IMG/VR virus record: IMGVR_UViG_3300037843_001193
Location: 1-61,868 of that record
Strand: one strand, 5' to 3'
Length of the DNA: 61,868 nucleotides
From: a virus
Shown here: one piece after another, positions 24,322-33,384 of the stretch
Numbering within the stretch: the stretch's first letter is position 1
Layout: each line of letters opens with the position of its first letter
Made by a program: the position numbers and the translations under genes
The notes under the pieces: model-generated
Told to the model about the DNA's origin: nothing
Database searches by the model: none
What the model saw: only the letters and a program-made list of their open reading frames with translations

Positions 24322-24350
24322 AAAACCCGCTATACGCTGCTTTAGTTGAG
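24322..24350 (+). promoter_or_regulatory. Structural-type promoter-like element
   Basis: AAAACCCGCTATACG is followed by CTTTAGTTGAGG. It precedes the 1245-residue gene at 24358. GAGGAG within it doubles as the ribosome site. Confidence 0.4.
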
Positions 24351-24357
24351 GAGAACC

Positions 24358-27300
24358 ATGCCACACTCGCCCCTGCTAGACAAGAAAGGCACCATGCTCC
24401 CGACCCCAGGAGGCGGGGTAGGAGGGTTCGACAAGGCCGAGCTTTACGACGACCCCGGCTTCGCCACGGAGCAGCACCATGCCAGGCCGGGGGAGGACGA
24501 CGACTACAACATGCCGTTCGGGGAGAAGGGGACGGAGCCGGAGAGGACCAAGCACGGGGGCCGCCGGGGCAACACGGACTGGGAGGTCCTGACGGGCCTG
24601 GGCGACACGGAGGAGGTCCGCAGGATAGTCTCGCAGGTCTTCGGGGAAGGGTTCAGCGCTGCCATATCCCGTTTCCCGGAGGGCGTAAAGGTGTACCTCG
24701 ACACCCCCCCCTCCGAGCTTCCGAGGGTGAAGGAGCTTGCCAGGGCCCTGGGGGCCAGGAGCCTGGAGGAGGTCAAGAGGACGGGCAGAAGGGTACCGCA
24801 CGCCCTTACCGCCTCCCATAGGTGCGAGTGCCACGGCTTCACGGAGAGCGAGAAGGACAAGTCCGTATGCACCTGCGGCCACCAGTGGCACGAGCACTGG
24901 CACAAGGGGGGCTTCGGGTGCAGGTTCAAGGAGGCCGGCACGGGCAGGGGCAACCCCCCCATCCCTGCCAAGACACGCAAGGAGCAGGACCGCCTCCAGC
25001 GCAGGTATGAGCGGGGGGAGGCCACCCCGGAGGAGATGCAGCGCCTTTGGCAGATGAAGGGCCTTGTCAAGAAGAACGCTGCCCATCCCTCTGAGCCGGC
25101 CTACCGTGCCGCCCAGGTCCTAGCCCAGTTCGGGCAGATTAAGGACAACGACGTCAGGAGGATAGCCAGGGAGATTGACCTCCTGGTGTCAGGGGCCGCC
25201 CCCAGGGCGGCCAGCGGGGCCAAGCAGGCGGTGTCCGAGACCCCCATCAAGGTGGTGGAGGACCTGGAGGACGCTCCCCTCCTGCTCAAGTCTGCCCATA
25301 CGGACGCCGAGAGATTCCGGGAAGACCTCAAGGAGGAGGCACCGGGCCTCGACGCCTACCTCTACCGGTCCGAGGTCTACTGCCCCACCTGCGGGCAGGA
25401 CATCATCGACGAGCTGGTGGACAAGCACCTTATCCTCCCGCCCGCCCCCGGCACGGATGCCCCCTGGGCCACGGACTCCGAGCACGTCCCGCAGCCCCTC
25501 TTCTTCATGGAGCAGGACGAGTCCTGCACGAGGTGCGGGGACGACATCGGCAGGGGCAGGAGGGAGCCTGCGGAGCTGTTCACCGAGGAGGACAGGGGAT
25601 TCCTGGGGGGCATGGGCATATCCGCCTCCCTGAAGGGGCTTACCCAGCAGGTGCTCCCCTCCAACCCCCTCCTCGTCCCCAAGGAGCCTGACCCGGAGAC
25701 AGCCACGTTCTTCAAGGAGAGCGAGGGGGACAAGCCCTGCTGCCCGTACTGCGGCTCCGACGACTATGGCCTGATGCCGGCCGACTTCGAGACCGCAAAG
25801 TGCAACAAGTGCGGGAGGAACTGGCACCACGGGATTGTCGAGGGGATAAACGACCCCAAGACCGCCACCGAGAAGTCGTACGGCACGGGCACCCCGATAG
25901 GCGGCACCGAATCCGGCCTCCCTGCCTCCAAGGAGGACCCCTCCCATCCACGCTGGACCCCCCCTACCCCCCCTAGCCCCACGATGCCCCCGCAGCAGCA
26001 GCCCCAGGCCGAGCCTGGCCAGCCTGCCCAGCCGCCGCCCACCCCCCAGTCCCAGGTCAGGCAGGTGGTCAACGAGGTGGCCCAGGACAACCCCCAGGCG
26101 GACAGGAAGGCCCTGGAGCAGGTTGCGGAGGGCCTCCAGGAGAGGACTGGTGCCGTGCTCGTCCCCGACATCGACCCGCACGAGACCCCCGAGTTCCTCC
26201 CCCCCAAGCCCCGCAAGCACCTCGACGACTCCCTTATCGACGAGACCGGCAACCCCCCTATCCCCCTGCACAAGGGGGCAGGCACGGCGGAGGACGAGCC
26301 GGACGAGGACGTGACCGACCTCGGGACCATATACGGGAGGCCGCTAAGAAGGAGCGCCCCCCCTCCCCAGGGGCCGGGCAGGACGTTCATCAACCAGCCT
26401 GCCGCCCAGTACCCTACGGAGTACCCCGAGGGGTGGATGGAGGCCTGCTACGAGTGCGGGAGGTTCATCCCGGACCTAGACGGCGAGAGCCAGTTCTTCG
26501 ACTCGGCGGACTTCGCCCGCAGCGCCCTCATCGACCACTATGCCATAGACCACCCGGACCTGAGGCCCCCCAAGTACCTGGACGAGATTGACGAGCCTAC
26601 AGGCGGATGGGAGTGGAGGATAACCTGCCCCGAATGCGGGGTCGCCCTCAAGAACTTCACGAAGGACGGCGTTGACAGCGTCTTCTACAAGCACTGGACC
26701 GCCAACCACTCGGGACGGCCAGCCCCGTCGAGGAACGACGTGGAGGCGGTCCCGTACAGGAAGGGCAGCGAACCTCCGAAACGGCCCCAGAAGGGGGGAG
26801 AGCCGTCCCTCGACCTTACCGATAGGGACAAGCAGGAGCTTAGGGCCATGGGCATCCAGGCGAGGAGGAAGACAGCGGAGGACGCCGCCTCATGGTGGGC
26901 CGGCACCCCTGCCGACACCAGGCGCAGCATGGCGGACAGGCTGGGGATAGACAAGTACTGGACCCACTTCAGGTGGACCTCCCTTCCCCCCGGCGTGCAG
27001 GACACGGTGAGGATACGCATCCAGGAGCCTGCCCTGGAGCTTACGGAGGAGGACAGGAAGCACCTCAAGGAGATGGGGGTGCAGGCAGCCAGGGGCAGGG
27101 GGGACCCGCTGCTGGCCAAGAAGCTCTACGAGGAAGGCAAGGAGGCCTTCGAGCACGGCAAGCCGGACGAGGCGGCGGACCTCCTGAAGAAGTCCCTGGA
27201 CAGCAACCCCTACAACGGCCCAGCACACTTCATGCTGGGCATCGCCCTGGCACAGGAGGGGGAGATAGGGGGGGCGATATACGAGCTGGAGAGGGCGCTG

Positions 27301-28095
27301 AGGATAAGGCCCCAGGACAGCTACGCCTACCACTCCCTTATCAAGGGCATGGAGAAGGGGGGGCTGCTGGACTCCCTCCCGAAGGAGGTCTCGGACCTCC
27401 TCCGTGACAAGATGGTGTCCAAGGAGGCGGCCGCCCAGGACGTGCTGTGGAGCAGCGAGAAGCTCCTGCCCCCTGAGATGGTCATGAAGTACCGGGGGTT
27501 CGAGAGCGCCTACTACACCAAGACCCCCGAGCAGATGAAGCTCGACCTCGGCCTTACCGACGCTGAGCTGGCGAGGTTCAACCAGCTCCACGACGAGATG
27601 GAGGAGAGGGTCCGCAAGTGGCAGGCAAGGCGTGACAGGCCCCTGTCGGACTTCAGCGGCAAGGACGACGGGGCCCCGGATGAGGCAATCGGCGAGATAG
27701 AGGACTACGAGCGAAGCTATGGCCCGCAGGCCAAGGCGATGCGTGACAGGGATATCATACGGACCCACAAGAAGCACCAAAAAAAGCGTGCCGACTGGCC
27801 GTACAGGCAGATGCCCCCTCCGGGAGAGATATCCCGCATGAAGACGGACACGGGGGTATGGAGGGGGGAGGACGGCCCGTTCGACACCCCGGCCAGCACC
27901 TATGGCAAGGGCCCGAAGCCCCAGCCCATGCCGGACGAGTACCGCCTGCCCGACTTCCCGTCCGTGCAGCCCCACGGGGAGGCAAGGGCATGCCCCAACT
28001 GCAAGGCCACGGACGCCCGCCCTGTCGAGGACCCGGACAGCCCTGGCGAAAGCCTAATGGAATGTGGTAGTTGCGGGGCGTTCTTCTCCCTCTAG
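24358..28095 (+). CDS. Very large multi-zinc-ribbon protein with TPR, 1245 aa
   Basis: GAGGAG precedes the ATG. Zinc-type Cys clusters occur near 156-185 (C.C, C.C and HEHWH), 341, 391, 461/482, 698, 757 and 1212-1240 (CPNC...CGSC). A Pro-rich linker lies near 530-570. Two to three TPR repeats occupy about 920-1000 (ALAQEGEIGGAIYELERAL). A motif of the form LT.xD..xL..MGI.A occurs three times, near 410, 820 and 893. It lies just before the protease-scaffold-capsid genes. A tape measure, internal head protein or assembly platform is possible; none can be chosen. Confidence 0.6.
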   Translation: MPHSPLLDKKGTMLPTPGGGVGGFDKAELYDDPGFATEQHHARPGEDDDYNMPFGEKGTEPERTKHGGRRGNTDWEVLTGLGDTEEVRRIVSQVFGEGFSAAISRFPEGVKVYLDTPPSELPRVKELARALGARSLEEVKRTGRRVPHALTASHRCECHGFTESEKDKSVCTCGHQWHEHWHKGGFGCRFKEAGTGRGNPPIPAKTRKEQDRLQRRYERGEATPEEMQRLWQMKGLVKKNAAHPSEPAYRAAQVLAQFGQIKDNDVRRIAREIDLLVSGAAPRAASGAKQAVSETPIKVVEDLEDAPLLLKSAHTDAERFREDLKEEAPGLDAYLYRSEVYCPTCGQDIIDELVDKHLILPPAPGTDAPWATDSEHVPQPLFFMEQDESCTRCGDDIGRGRREPAELFTEEDRGFLGGMGISASLKGLTQQVLPSNPLLVPKEPDPETATFFKESEGDKPCCPYCGSDDYGLMPADFETAKCNKCGRNWHHGIVEGINDPKTATEKSYGTGTPIGGTESGLPASKEDPSHPRWTPPTPPSPTMPPQQQPQAEPGQPAQPPPTPQSQVRQVVNEVAQDNPQADRKALEQVAEGLQERTGAVLVPDIDPHETPEFLPPKPRKHLDDSLIDETGNPPIPLHKGAGTAEDEPDEDVTDLGTIYGRPLRRSAPPPQGPGRTFINQPAAQYPTEYPEGWMEACYECGRFIPDLDGESQFFDSADFARSALIDHYAIDHPDLRPPKYLDEIDEPTGGWEWRITCPECGVALKNFTKDGVDSVFYKHWTANHSGRPAPSRNDVEAVPYRKGSEPPKRPQKGGEPSLDLTDRDKQELRAMGIQARRKTAEDAASWWAGTPADTRRSMADRLGIDKYWTHFRWTSLPPGVQDTVRIRIQEPALELTEEDRKHLKEMGVQAARGRGDPLLAKKLYEEGKEAFEHGKPDEAADLLKKSLDSNPYNGPAHFMLGIALAQEGEIGGAIYELERALRIRPQDSYAYHSLIKGMEKGGLLDSLPKEVSDLLRDKMVSKEAAAQDVLWSSEKLLPPEMVMKYRGFESAYYTKTPEQMKLDLGLTDAELARFNQLHDEMEERVRKWQARRDRPLSDFSGKDDGAPDEAIGEIEDYERSYGPQAKAMRDRDIIRTHKKHQKKRADWPYRQMPPPGEISRMKTDTGVWRGEDGPFDTPASTYGKGPKPQPMPDEYRLPDFPSVQPHGEARACPNCKATDARPVEDPDSPGESLMECGSCGAFFSL

Positions 28096-28097
28096 GG

Positions 28098-28128
28098 CAA
28101 ATACATACTAGGGAACACCTTTAGTAGG
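28098..28128 (+). promoter_or_regulatory. Structural-type promoter-like element for the protease gene
   Basis: CAAATACATACTAG is followed by CCTTTAGTAGG nine bases before the ATG at 28137. There is no good ribosome site, only AGGCAG. Confidence 0.35.
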
Positions 28129-28136
28129 CAGAGCAA

Positions 28137-29036
28137 ATGGCCTTTCCCAAGACGGCGAATGCGGTGGTCAGAGAGCCGGTGCTCTCCTCCCATGACTGGG
28201 AGAGGGCATGGGGGAGCCTTGCCTTCCATATCCCCCTGTCCCCGGAGGCCAGGGGGTTCTGGAAGACCGCCTCGTCCGCCCAGAGCAAGTACCTGCTGAG
28301 CCACTGCACCATCATGTCCTCCGTGGCCACGGAGGAGGAGCCTTACGACTACCTCATCCGCCCTGCCAGCGCCCACCTGGTGAACAACAACGACGACGCC
28401 TGGTCCAACGAGGTCATGAGGATGTCCCACCGTACCTTCGTGGGGGCGTTCAACTTCGTGGAGCACTTCCAGAACTCGAAGTACGCCAAGGGGCACATCA
28501 TCGACAGCATCCTGCGGAGGATACACCTCACCCAGGACCCCAGGGACAGCGTCTACTTCGTGGACATCCTGGTCGCCACGGACCTCTCCCACAGGAAGCT
28601 GGCGAACGACATACGGACCGGCAAGGTCAAGTACCTCAGCATGGGGTGCGTGACGGACCTCGTCATCTGCTCCTTCTGCGGCCAGAGGGTGGCCGACGCA
28701 GGCTCCTACTGCCACCACCTCCAGTTCAACAAGGGGGCCTTCCTGCCCGACGACGACGGCGTGCCGAGGCGGATAGCCGAGCTTTGCGGCCACAAGTCCC
28801 TGCCAGGAGGCGGGGTACGGTTCGTGGAGGCGTCCTGGGTACAGACCCCGGCGTTCCCAGGGGCGGTCAAAAGGTCCATAGTGGCGGAGGAGTGGCTCGG
28901 CCCTGCCACCCAGTACACCCGGCAGGTGGCCTCGGACGAGGAGTTCGCCAAGGCAGCCTCGGAGAACGACAACTACCAGGGCCTTAATGTGGGAGAGTAC
29001 CTCCTCTCCATGGACGACGGGAGGAACCTAAGATAA
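28137..29036 (+). CDS. Prohead maturation protease, 299 aa
   Basis: The core FNFVEHFQNSKYAKGHIID, VYFVDILVATDLSHRKL and KYLSMGCVTDLVICSFCG matches phage prohead proteases, with a likely catalytic His near 109 and Ser near 168 in LSMG. The CSFCG...CHH part may bind zinc. It would cut scaffold and capsid proteins during head maturation. It overlaps the scaffold gene (TAATG), as expected for this module. Confidence 0.75.
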   Translation: MAFPKTANAVVREPVLSSHDWERAWGSLAFHIPLSPEARGFWKTASSAQSKYLLSHCTIMSSVATEEEPYDYLIRPASAHLVNNNDDAWSNEVMRMSHRTFVGAFNFVEHFQNSKYAKGHIIDSILRRIHLTQDPRDSVYFVDILVATDLSHRKLANDIRTGKVKYLSMGCVTDLVICSFCGQRVADAGSYCHHLQFNKGAFLPDDDGVPRRIAELCGHKSLPGGGVRFVEASWVQTPAFPGAVKRSIVAEEWLGPATQYTRQVASDEEFAKAASENDNYQGLNVGEYLLSMDDGRNLR

Positions 29037-31228
29037 TGGCAGGACCCAACCCCCTAATCGCCGCCTACCAGCGCAAGCTGGCCGAGCTGGGCGAGCTTGA
29101 CAGCGAGATAAACAGGCTGGACATGACCCTCCCCGAGGGCGAGGGGGGGAAGACCTTCGACTACCTTGCCCAGAAGCGCCAGGAGATAGAGCGTGAGATA
29201 CGGGGCATGAAGGAGAAGATTGACCTCCTGTCCGCCTGGCAGAGGCTCAAGGAGGGCATGCACTGGTCCGAGGGCCTCCGCTCCCAGCTAGACGGCCTGG
29301 ACGAGAGCATAGGGGAGATAGCCACCAGCAGGTCCGCCGAGGGCGGGGCCGGGGAGGCCGGGGCACTACCCCCGGAGCAGCCCCCTGCCGAGGCCCCGGA
29401 GCAGCCTGCGCCTGCGCCAGAGGCACCCCCCGAGCCTTCCCCCACCGAGGAAACACCGCCTCCGCCACCCCCAGCGCCCGTCCAGGCGGCCAAGAAAGAC
29501 AACTATCCGATTCCTGATAAGAAGGGCAGTAGTGGCCCTAACCCTGAGAGAGGAAAGACTATGGCAAACGATTCCAAGACCTCGCTGAAGACAGCGCTAG
29601 CCGACATGAAGGCCAGCAGGGAGGCGGTAACCAGGGAGGCCAAGACCCGTGTCGCAGCCGCCTGGACCATCGCCAAGACCATGCTGCCCACAGCGCCCCC
29701 GGAGGCGCAGAAGGCCTTTGCGCAAACGCTGCTGGCGAACGGCACCAAGGCGCTGATTGCGGCCCTTAAGCAGACCGCCGTCAATGCCCACTATACCAAG
29801 GTGGCCGAAGAGTTCAAGAAGGTCCACAAGGTCGAGCTGAACGACCTGCTTGAGGACCCCTCCGTCCTGACCAAGGAGAAGGGAGCTGTCAAGTCCGAGG
29901 TCAAGGGCGACCCGAAGAGCGCCACCGGGAAGCAGGCAGACGACCGTAAGGACTCCGGCCCTCAGCCCTCGACCTACAACGACGGCCGTGGCTGCGGCGG
30001 CGGCACCCACTCCGAGCCGAAGGAAGTCGATGCAGGCAAGGCTGCGGAGCGCCCAGGGGCAGGAGAGCGCCCCGGCGACACCGTGAACCTGTCCGAGGGC
30101 AAGTCCGCTGGCAAGGAGAGCGACAAGGCGGACGAGAAGCTGGAGAAGGCCAAGGCGAAGCAGGAGGTCAAGGACGCCAAGAAGGACGCCTCTGCCAAGA
30201 CGGCCCAGCCCGTTCCTCCCCCGGCACCGCCCGCAGCACCGCTCGCACCGCCCGCCGAGGGCGGGGCAGCACCGCCAGCGGAGCCTCCTGTCGAGGAGAC
30301 GCCCGCTGAGGAGCCTCCCGCCGACATCCCGCCCGTCGAGGGCGAGGGCGCACTCCCGCCCGCACCCCCTGCCGAGGGGGGGGCGGCCGAGATGGTGACC
30401 GAGGAGAAGATTAAGGACATCGTCGAGAAGGTCGAGGAGGTCGCCGAGGAGATTAAGGAGCTTGAGAAGGACATCTCTACGGAGACCAGGGAGGGCGAGG
30501 AGGTCCCTGAGGGCGTCCTTGAGACCGAGGGCAAGGAGCTGGAGGAGACCGGAGAGCAGCTTGAGGGGGAGGGCGAGTCCCTGGAAGGAGAGGGGGAGGC
30601 GCTCAACCTCGACAGCATCTTCAACGAGGAGGCCATCGACGACAAGACCTCCGCACTCGCCAACGAGGGGGACAACTCCGGGGCAGAGTTCTTTGCACCC
30701 TCTGCCGCCGTGGAGCTGGAGGCCGCCATCGACGACAGCGGCATGGGCAGCATCCAGGACATGTTCTCCGTCGTAGGCTCCGACGCCGACCCGCTGGCAG
30801 CCCTGCTCGACGTCAAGACGGCTGCCCAGGTGGCAGGCATAGACGTGGTCCCCAGCTTCACCGGGGAGGCGGCCAAGAAGTTCCAGAGCGACACGGCCGG
30901 CAGTGACGGCAGGGACTTCGAGGACGACCACTCCGCCACCCTGTGGGCAGAGGTCATCAAGACCTCCGACCTGCCGGAGTTCAAGGACTCTGGCCCTGGC
31001 AAGGGCCCCGTCCGGGTCCCGCAGGACTCCCAGCCCAAGCTGGAGTCCCCCAAGGACGGCGAGGCACCCTCTTCCCAGGGCAAGGCGGCCGCCAAGCCCG
31101 CTGACAAGAAGGCCCCGGCTACCCTGAGGAAGATAAAGCCGGTTATCGCCTCCGACAAGGACGCTGTCCGCAGCATCGACCTCGCCGACGCCCTGTTCGG
31201 GGACGGCGGTGCCGGAGAGGGCCGGTAG
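29036..31228 (+). CDS. Scaffold-type head assembly protein, 730 aa
   Basis: Residues 1-90 form a coiled coil (YQRKLAELGELDSEINRLD). A Pro/Glu/Ala linker follows. From residue 176 an in-frame ATG (29561) has its own ribosome site (GAGAGGAAAG) and opens a helical segment, then Lys/Glu-rich and Pro/Ala-rich stretches and a long acidic coiled coil. The position between protease and capsid and the composition fit a core scaffold removed during maturation. A shorter nested product starting at 29561 is likely, as in other phage protease/scaffold genes. Confidence 0.65.
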   Translation: MAGPNPLIAAYQRKLAELGELDSEINRLDMTLPEGEGGKTFDYLAQKRQEIEREIRGMKEKIDLLSAWQRLKEGMHWSEGLRSQLDGLDESIGEIATSRSAEGGAGEAGALPPEQPPAEAPEQPAPAPEAPPEPSPTEETPPPPPPAPVQAAKKDNYPIPDKKGSSGPNPERGKTMANDSKTSLKTALADMKASREAVTREAKTRVAAAWTIAKTMLPTAPPEAQKAFAQTLLANGTKALIAALKQTAVNAHYTKVAEEFKKVHKVELNDLLEDPSVLTKEKGAVKSEVKGDPKSATGKQADDRKDSGPQPSTYNDGRGCGGGTHSEPKEVDAGKAAERPGAGERPGDTVNLSEGKSAGKESDKADEKLEKAKAKQEVKDAKKDASAKTAQPVPPPAPPAAPLAPPAEGGAAPPAEPPVEETPAEEPPADIPPVEGEGALPPAPPAEGGAAEMVTEEKIKDIVEKVEEVAEEIKELEKDISTETREGEEVPEGVLETEGKELEETGEQLEGEGESLEGEGEALNLDSIFNEEAIDDKTSALANEGDNSGAEFFAPSAAVELEAAIDDSGMGSIQDMFSVVGSDADPLAALLDVKTAAQVAGIDVVPSFTGEAAKKFQSDTAGSDGRDFEDDHSATLWAEVIKTSDLPEFKDSGPGKGPVRVPQDSQPKLESPKDGEAPSSQGKAAAKPADKKAPATLRKIKPVIASDKDAVRSIDLADALFGDGGAGEGR

Positions 31229-31251
31229 CCAGGTAGGCATGCGCAGTCAAC

Positions 31252-31274
31252 GCCCCCCGGGCCAGCCGGGGGGC
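31252..31274 (+). terminator. Terminator-like hairpin after the scaffold gene
   Basis: GCCCCCCGG-GCCAG-CCGGGGGGC is a perfect nine-pair stem 24 bases after the scaffold stop. No T-run follows. Confidence 0.55.
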
Positions 31275-31519
31275 TATCCCCTTGCCCCTATGCAACCCAA
31301 CCCATCCTACGGCCCCATCATGGGGGACCTTATAACATATACGGGGGAAGGCCTTCCCTCCCTCGTCCCTGTCCCCTCCGTCCTCCTTCCCGTACCCAAG
31401 ATGCCAGCGAGTCGGGCTTACACGGCTGGAACCCCGCCAAACAAGCGCCCGGAGCCGACTTCCGGGCGTCCCTTCTAGCCGGAATTTCCCAAGTTCCACA
31501 ACTACGGACCCCCTTATAT
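31275..31519 (+). other. Gene-free stretch before the capsid genes
   Basis: No convincing gene lies here; the short frames read as shadows. It holds an A/T-rich patch (CTTATAACATATAC, 31330-31343) that could be a promoter, a GGAAGGCCTTCC palindrome and the hairpin at 31446-31468. No tRNA cloverleaf was found. At about 380 bases including the flanking elements, the gap is the longest in the window. Confidence 0.4.
31446..31468 (+). terminator. Second GC-rich hairpin in the capsid leader
   Basis: CGCCCGGA-GCCGACT-TCCGGGCG is a perfect eight-pair stem followed by TCCCTTCTAG. It could end transcription or be part of a structured leader. Confidence 0.45.
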
Positions 31520-31600
31520 GTAGGCGTGTGTGGCATGCTATAGCCCCGGATGTCCCTCCCTGGACGACGGGCTGGCTGGCCGCATAATCCAACCGCCTAC
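31520..31600 (+). promoter_or_regulatory. Structured leader of the capsid operon
   Basis: GTAGGCG (31520-31526) pairs perfectly with CGCCTAC (31594-31600), enclosing 67 bases, and ends one base before the GATGGAG ribosome site of the gene at 31615. The left arm is part of a CCCTTATATGTAGG box like those before other structural genes. Confidence 0.4.
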
Positions 31601-31614
31601 GATGGAGTAGTCAA

Positions 31615-32262
31615 ATGGGTCTAAAGCTCATCTACTACGGGCAGAACGACTCGGTGAACTGCACGCCCGACGTGCTCCTGACCGGCGACCCCGGCACCGA
31701 CCAGCAAACGCTGATTAGCGCCGGATACCTGGGCGGGCGCATCATGGCGCTGGCAGGAGACCCCCAGAACGCAGTCGGGGTCAGCACTGTCATCGTGCCC
31801 TGCGACGTGGACTCTACCCCCGGTGTCTCGGGGATGGAGACCGCCAAGGCAGGCATCGTCGGCCCTGGCCCGTACAACCCGAACGACAATTACTACACCT
31901 CGACGGCGACCACCACCGTGGCGGCGGGCAACATCCCCTTCGGGACGCTGCTCAACGGCCCTGGCGAGTTCTCTGGCGCAGTCGGGCCTGCCGGTTCCAA
32001 GAAGGCCCCGATTGTCCGGGCGCTTTGGCAGGGGAACCTCAACCAGGAGTCGTACGACACGAACTCCTATGCCCTGGCGGCCTATGCAGTAGGACAGTAC
32101 GTCTACGCCGGGGGCAGCAGCAGCGCTCACGCCTCCAACGTGGGACTGTACACCTCGTCTGGAAACTACTCCCAGACGGCGGGCAACCGCATCCCCGTGG
32201 GAATCTGCACTCACGTGCCGACCACCCAGGAGCCTTGGCTCGGCGTAGCCAGCCTGCTATAA
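31615..32262 (+). CDS. Probable capsid decoration or head protein, 215 aa
   Basis: A Gly, Ala, Thr and Tyr-rich beta protein without enzyme motifs, directly before the major capsid gene and read together with it. Size and position fit a head decoration or stabilising protein. The long structured leader suggests strong, regulated expression. Confidence 0.6.
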   Translation: MGLKLIYYGQNDSVNCTPDVLLTGDPGTDQQTLISAGYLGGRIMALAGDPQNAVGVSTVIVPCDVDSTPGVSGMETAKAGIVGPGPYNPNDNYYTSTATTTVAAGNIPFGTLLNGPGEFSGAVGPAGSKKAPIVRALWQGNLNQESYDTNSYALAAYAVGQYVYAGGSSSAHASNVGLYTSSGNYSQTAGNRIPVGICTHVPTTQEPWLGVASLL

Positions 32263-32284
32263 GGCAGCGAGAGGAGACAAACAG

Positions 32285-33286
32285 ATGGCAAACCTTTCCC
32301 GCACTCAACAGCAGACGGCAATGCTAGGCCAACTGCTGAAGACGGCCGGCGGCCGGCAGAAGCTAGCCGCTAGCCTCGGACCGTCCCTCCGCAGGCGTCG
32401 TGACTACATGAGCATCGCACGCAAGGCGCTCATGGTCGAGACCCTGCCGGACGGCGCTCTGCCCATCTACGACAAGGAGTTCGACATTGCCGCCCAGACC
32501 GTTTCCGGTCCTGCGGGCGGGTCCTTTGTCGAGGCCTTCGTGGTGGGCGAGGAGGGCGGCGACATCGTTCGGGTCACCAAGCCGAAGCGTGTCACCGTTC
32601 CGACGTTTGAAATCGTGTCGAACCCGATGATTCCCATCACGCAGATTAAGGAGCGTCGGTTCGACCTGGTCGCCCGCTCCCTCAACCTGGCGAAGGCCGA
32701 GGTTGGGGCAGCCGAGGACGGGTACGTCTTCGGGCTGTTCGACGCCGTGGCAGCCGCAGCCAACGCCCAGGTGGTGCTGGACAACGCAGCCAGGGCCGGC
32801 AGCGGCCTGTTCGACCCCGTCTACAACGGGGACATAGCCATCAGCCCGCCCATCGACCTCAACTCGATGGCTGACGGCTTCGGGCAGGTGCAGCGGCACG
32901 ACCTGTCTGTGGCGTTCTGCTTCTTCAACCCGAGGGACTACACGGACCTCCTGAAGTGGACGCAGCAGAACATCGACCGTGAGACGCAGCGCAAGCTGCT
33001 CAAGACCGGCGTCATGGGATACCTGTGGGGAGCCACCCTCCTCCAGTCCCGTAAGGTCGGCTTCGGGTGCGTCTACATCCTGGCGGACGCCGAGTTCCTG
33101 GGCGTCATCCCGGAGCGTATCCCGCTCACCGTCATGTCCGCCGACAGGCCGGACCTCAGGCAGATTGGGTTCAGCATCTTCGAGAACCTGGGCTTCCTGG
33201 TGTTCAACCCCTCCGGCGTGCAGCGGCTCACCGTCACCGGGCGCTACAAGGCCTGGGACGGCTCGACCAACCAGGGCGAGAACTAA
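32285..33286 (+). CDS. Major capsid protein, 333 aa
   Basis: A helical front (LGQLLKTAGGRQKLAASLG) is followed by a mixed domain with VTVPTFEIVSNPMIPI and GFGQVQRHDL..AFCFFNPRDYTDLL, and a beta end (FLVFNPSGVQRLTVTG). It fits the HK97-type capsid fold in size and order. It follows protease, scaffold and decoration genes. GAGAGGAG precedes the ATG. Confidence 0.75.
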   Translation: MANLSRTQQQTAMLGQLLKTAGGRQKLAASLGPSLRRRRDYMSIARKALMVETLPDGALPIYDKEFDIAAQTVSGPAGGSFVEAFVVGEEGGDIVRVTKPKRVTVPTFEIVSNPMIPITQIKERRFDLVARSLNLAKAEVGAAEDGYVFGLFDAVAAAANAQVVLDNAARAGSGLFDPVYNGDIAISPPIDLNSMADGFGQVQRHDLSVAFCFFNPRDYTDLLKWTQQNIDRETQRKLLKTGVMGYLWGATLLQSRKVGFGCVYILADAEFLGVIPERIPLTVMSADRPDLRQIGFSIFENLGFLVFNPSGVQRLTVTGRYKAWDGSTNQGEN

Positions 33287-33308
33287 AGCCCTTCATCGAC
33301 AGTCCTCC

Positions 33309-33338
33309 AAGGCGGGGGCCCAACAGGGCCCTCGCCTT
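33309..33338 (+). terminator. Hairpin after the major capsid gene
   Basis: AAGGCGGGGGCCC-AACA-GGGCCCTCGCCTT pairs over thirteen positions with one G-T wobble, 23 bases after the capsid stop. TCC and CTCTTCC follow, so it is a reasonable terminator. Confidence 0.65.
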
Positions 33339-33384
33339 CCTGTCTCTTCCCCCCGACACACCGAAAACCTCAGTATTATGGGGC

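Noticed and set aside
29597-31240. A 547-codon minus-strand frame across the scaffold gene.
   Set aside because: It is low-complexity Leu/Gly/Val sequence, with no ribosome site and no neighbour in that direction.
31229-31614. A tRNA or tmRNA gene in the long gap.
   Set aside because: No acceptor, anticodon and T-arm combination could be assembled; the hairpins are simple stems.
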